Shown here piece after piece: positions 51,909 to 53,560 of a DNA stretch of 53,560 nucleotides. The notes below the pieces were generated by a model, which saw nothing but the letters and a program-made list of their open reading frames with translations, had not been told where the DNA came from and searched no databases. Each line of letters begins with the position of its first letter. The stretch's first letter is position 1. The stretch spans positions 86,847 to 140,406 of the forward strand of contig PS015104.1 of assembly GCA_048213135.1 (NCBI GenBank), in the 5' to 3' direction. Position numbers and translations under genes: made by a program. The stretch is from Reclinomonas americana ATCC 50394 (taxonomy: Eukaryota > Jakobida > Jakobea > Jakobida).

Positions 51909-52666
51909 AGAGTGTGTGTGTGAGAGAGAGAGAGNNNNNNNNNNNNNNNNNNNNNNNNNNNNNNNNNNNNNNNNNNNNNNNNNNNNNNNNNNNNNNNNNN
52001 NNNNNNNNNNNNNNNNNNNNNNNNNNNNNNNNNNNNNNNNNNNNNNNNNNNNNNNNNNNNNNNNNNNNNNNNNNNNNNNNNNNNNNNNNNNNNNNNNNNN
52101 NNNNNNNNNNNNNNNNNNNNNNNNNNNNNNNNNNNNNNNNNNNNNNNNNNNNNNNNNNNNNNNNNNNNNNNNNNNNNNNNNNNNNNNNNNNNNNNNNNNN
52201 NNNNNNNNNNNNNNNNNNNNNNNNNNNNNNNNNNNNNNNNNNNNNNNNNNNNNNNNNNNNNNNNNNNNNNNNNNNNNNNNNNNNNNNNNNNNNNNNNNNN
52301 NNNNNNNNNNNNNNNNNNNNNNNNNNNNNNNNNNNNNNNNNNNNNNNNNNNNNNNNNNNNNNGAAGAAGACTCTCGTCCAGTCAATCCTCCCTGCAAGCA
52401 GGCAAGAGAGGAGAACAGGTCAACACGCACGCAATCTCACTGTGTGTGTGAGTGAGTGTGTACGAGCTGAGTGAGACCACCCACGAAGGGTGGACTCACC
52501 TCATCGACACCGGTGTGTCATCAAAGTGCACCACTTTGATGGGAGGTTCAGCCCGCGCTCAGCAAACACCAATGACCGCGAAAGTGACGTCACCGGACAG
52601 ATTTTGTCCGCACTTCACTATCAAGAAACTAAAAACTCCCCTGCTCCTGTTGCCCCTGCTCCTGTT
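51848..52666. other. (CA)n/(GA)n repeats, gap and convergent intergenic space
   Basis: CA tract 51854-51890, GA to 51934, 428 unknown bases (51935-52362), then 300 bp without a supported gene before the transporter stop. The PLAC8 3' exon is probably in or just after the gap. A CAAAGTGCACCACTTTG-type inverted repeat lies at about 52522-52538. Confidence 0.6.
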
Positions 52667-53560
52667 CTACGACCAGCCAGCAATGATACCGACAAGGGTC
52701 ACCACCAAAGCCACGGCCGCCAAACCAATGACGATAAACGCAGTCACGTCGGAGCTGAGACCGCGTGTGGTGTACGGGGTCGACAGGTCGATGCGTTGCT
52801 GCTGCAAGTGCTGCCGCGCGCCGAATTTCTGCTGCAGAACGCGCTTGGAGCGCAGCTGCAGCAGTGCCGGCGTGACAAAGGCAATCATGAAGCCCGTCAG
52901 GCCCGTGTACTGGAGAATCGTGTTGAGCTTGCGCACGAGCATGGCGCCGACCAGTGGCGGCACGGCGGCCAGCAGGCGGAAGAAGACCTTGCGCCGCTTG
53001 GACGGCGCCAGGCCAGTGCGCACCGAGGGCGTGAATGCGGCAAGCAGATTGTTGCCGAGCGTCAGTGCGTTCAGCGGAAACGCCGACACGACGTCAATCG
53101 CTGGGAACAGCACGACCACATACGAGACTAATCGGGCCCACACGGGCACATTGGAGCCGAAGGGCGCGGCGCCGCGGTACGTGGAGAAATTCAGCGAGGC
53201 AGTGGGCGAGATGTTGCGTCCCCAGTAGAGGACCATGACCACCCCGAGAGTCGTGTACATGCCAAACGTGGTGGCCATCACCGAGCCGAACACGTGAGGC
53301 AAGCGGCGCTTGTTGCGCATCGGTTCCGACAGGCCCGGCACGCTGTGGTGCATGATTTGCGAGTACATGACGACTGGCAGAATCAGTGCAATGCCCACCA
53401 GGCGAAACTCCTCGAAAAAGCCGTAGTATGGTGGGGAGGTGTGGGCAGGGGGGTCGTCTGTGAATGGGAGACTGATGAGCGGAAGGGCGGAGGATCGAGA
53501 AGGGAGGAGAGAGAGAGAGAGAGGAGGAGAGAGAGGAGGAGGAGGAGGAGGAGGAGGAGG
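52667..53560 (-). CDS. Amino acid/auxin permease (AAAP) family transporter, C-terminal part
   Basis: One large exon 53457-52667 (stop TAG 52669-52667) is visible; the upstream part lies beyond the window. It encodes at least six hydrophobic segments: VGIALILPVVMYSQIM, VMATTFGMYTTLGVVMVLY, LVSYVVVLFPAIDVVSAFPL, LLAAVPPLVGAMLV, GLTGFMIAFVTPALLQL and TAFIVIGLAAVALVVTLVGI. The QIMHHSVPGLSEPMRNK loop resembles the helix-break region of AAAP/TMEM104-like carriers. These are integral membrane amino acid transporters of the plasma or lysosomal membrane. Substrate is not predictable. A 3' splice site TTCACAG precedes 53457. Confidence 0.72.
   Translation of the reverse strand, partial: PPPPPPPPPLSPPLSLSLLPSRSSALPLISLPFTDDPPAHTSPPYYGFFEEFRLVGIALILPVVMYSQIMHHSVPGLSEPMRNKRRLPHVFGSVMATTFGMYTTLGVVMVLYWGRNISPTASLNFSTYRGAAPFGSNVPVWARLVSYVVVLFPAIDVVSAFPLNALTLGNNLLAAFTPSVRTGLAPSKRRKVFFRLLAAVPPLVGAMLVRKLNTILQYTGLTGFMIAFVTPALLQLRSKRVLQQKFGARQHLQQQRIDLSTPYTTRGLSSDVTAFIVIGLAAVALVVTLVGIIAGWS
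53510..53560. repeat. (GA)n/(GGA)n repeat at window edge
   Basis: GA then GGA trinucleotide repeat running off the window, in an intron of the transporter gene. Confidence 0.9.

Noticed and set aside
52520-52540. Inverted repeat as a bacterial-type terminator
   Set aside because: The genome is eukaryotic; a short inverted repeat without a T tract has no such meaning here.

Overview
This is a nuclear window from a unicellular eukaryote, not bacterial DNA. Genes are split by many short spliceosomal introns (mostly about 50-180 nt), stops are standard TAA/TAG/TGA, and microsatellites (CA, GA/CT, CACT) are abundant. Most assembly gaps sit inside those microsatellites. The gene set (IP3 receptor calcium channel, ataxin-2 with LsmAD and PAM2, GH92 mannosidase, GT37-like fucosyltransferase, PLAC8 protein, AAAP transporter, nuclease-kinase fusion) suggests a protist such as an amoebozoan or unicellular holozoan, but I cannot fix the lineage from sequence alone.

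Layout: 528-4342 (-) nuclease-kinase fusion with an internal gap; 4833-10201 (+) secreted GH92 alpha-mannosidase in at least 22 exons; 10352-15507 (-) ataxin-2; 16138-20995 (-) WD40-like plus coiled-coil protein; 20996-22030 divergent promoter region; 22031-24035 (+) putatively N-myristoylated polyQ protein; 24082-26224 (-) ARM-like protein; 26263-38824 (-) IP3 receptor; 38825-39656 divergent promoter region; 39657-40754 (+) WD40 propeller; 40807-47625 (+) Kelch protein; 47680-49728 (+) GT37-like fucosyltransferase; about 50566-51847 (+) PLAC8 protein; 52667-53560 (-) AAAP transporter, 5' end outside the window.

The main cross-cutting observation is splicing. I reconstructed exon joins by reading phase and protein-family homology. 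At least 18 introns start with GTTGCG, beside GTGCGT, GTTCGT and ordinary GTGAGT/GTAAGC. Many exons are tiny (9, 19, 20, 21, 21, 23 and 25 nt, and a candidate 4-nt exon). Three same-strand gene pairs are only 38-54 bp apart from stop to start. The IP3 receptor has a normal S6 and C-terminal zinc motif but lacks the usual Gly-rich selectivity filter. No tRNA, rRNA, CRISPR array or clear transposon was recognised.

Functionally the genes are a mixed housekeeping and signalling set: Golgi/lysosomal glycan processing (GH92, GT37-like), ER calcium release (IP3R), mRNA regulation (ataxin-2), scaffolds (WD40, Kelch, ARM) and membrane proteins (PLAC8, AAAP). There is no evidence that they form one pathway.
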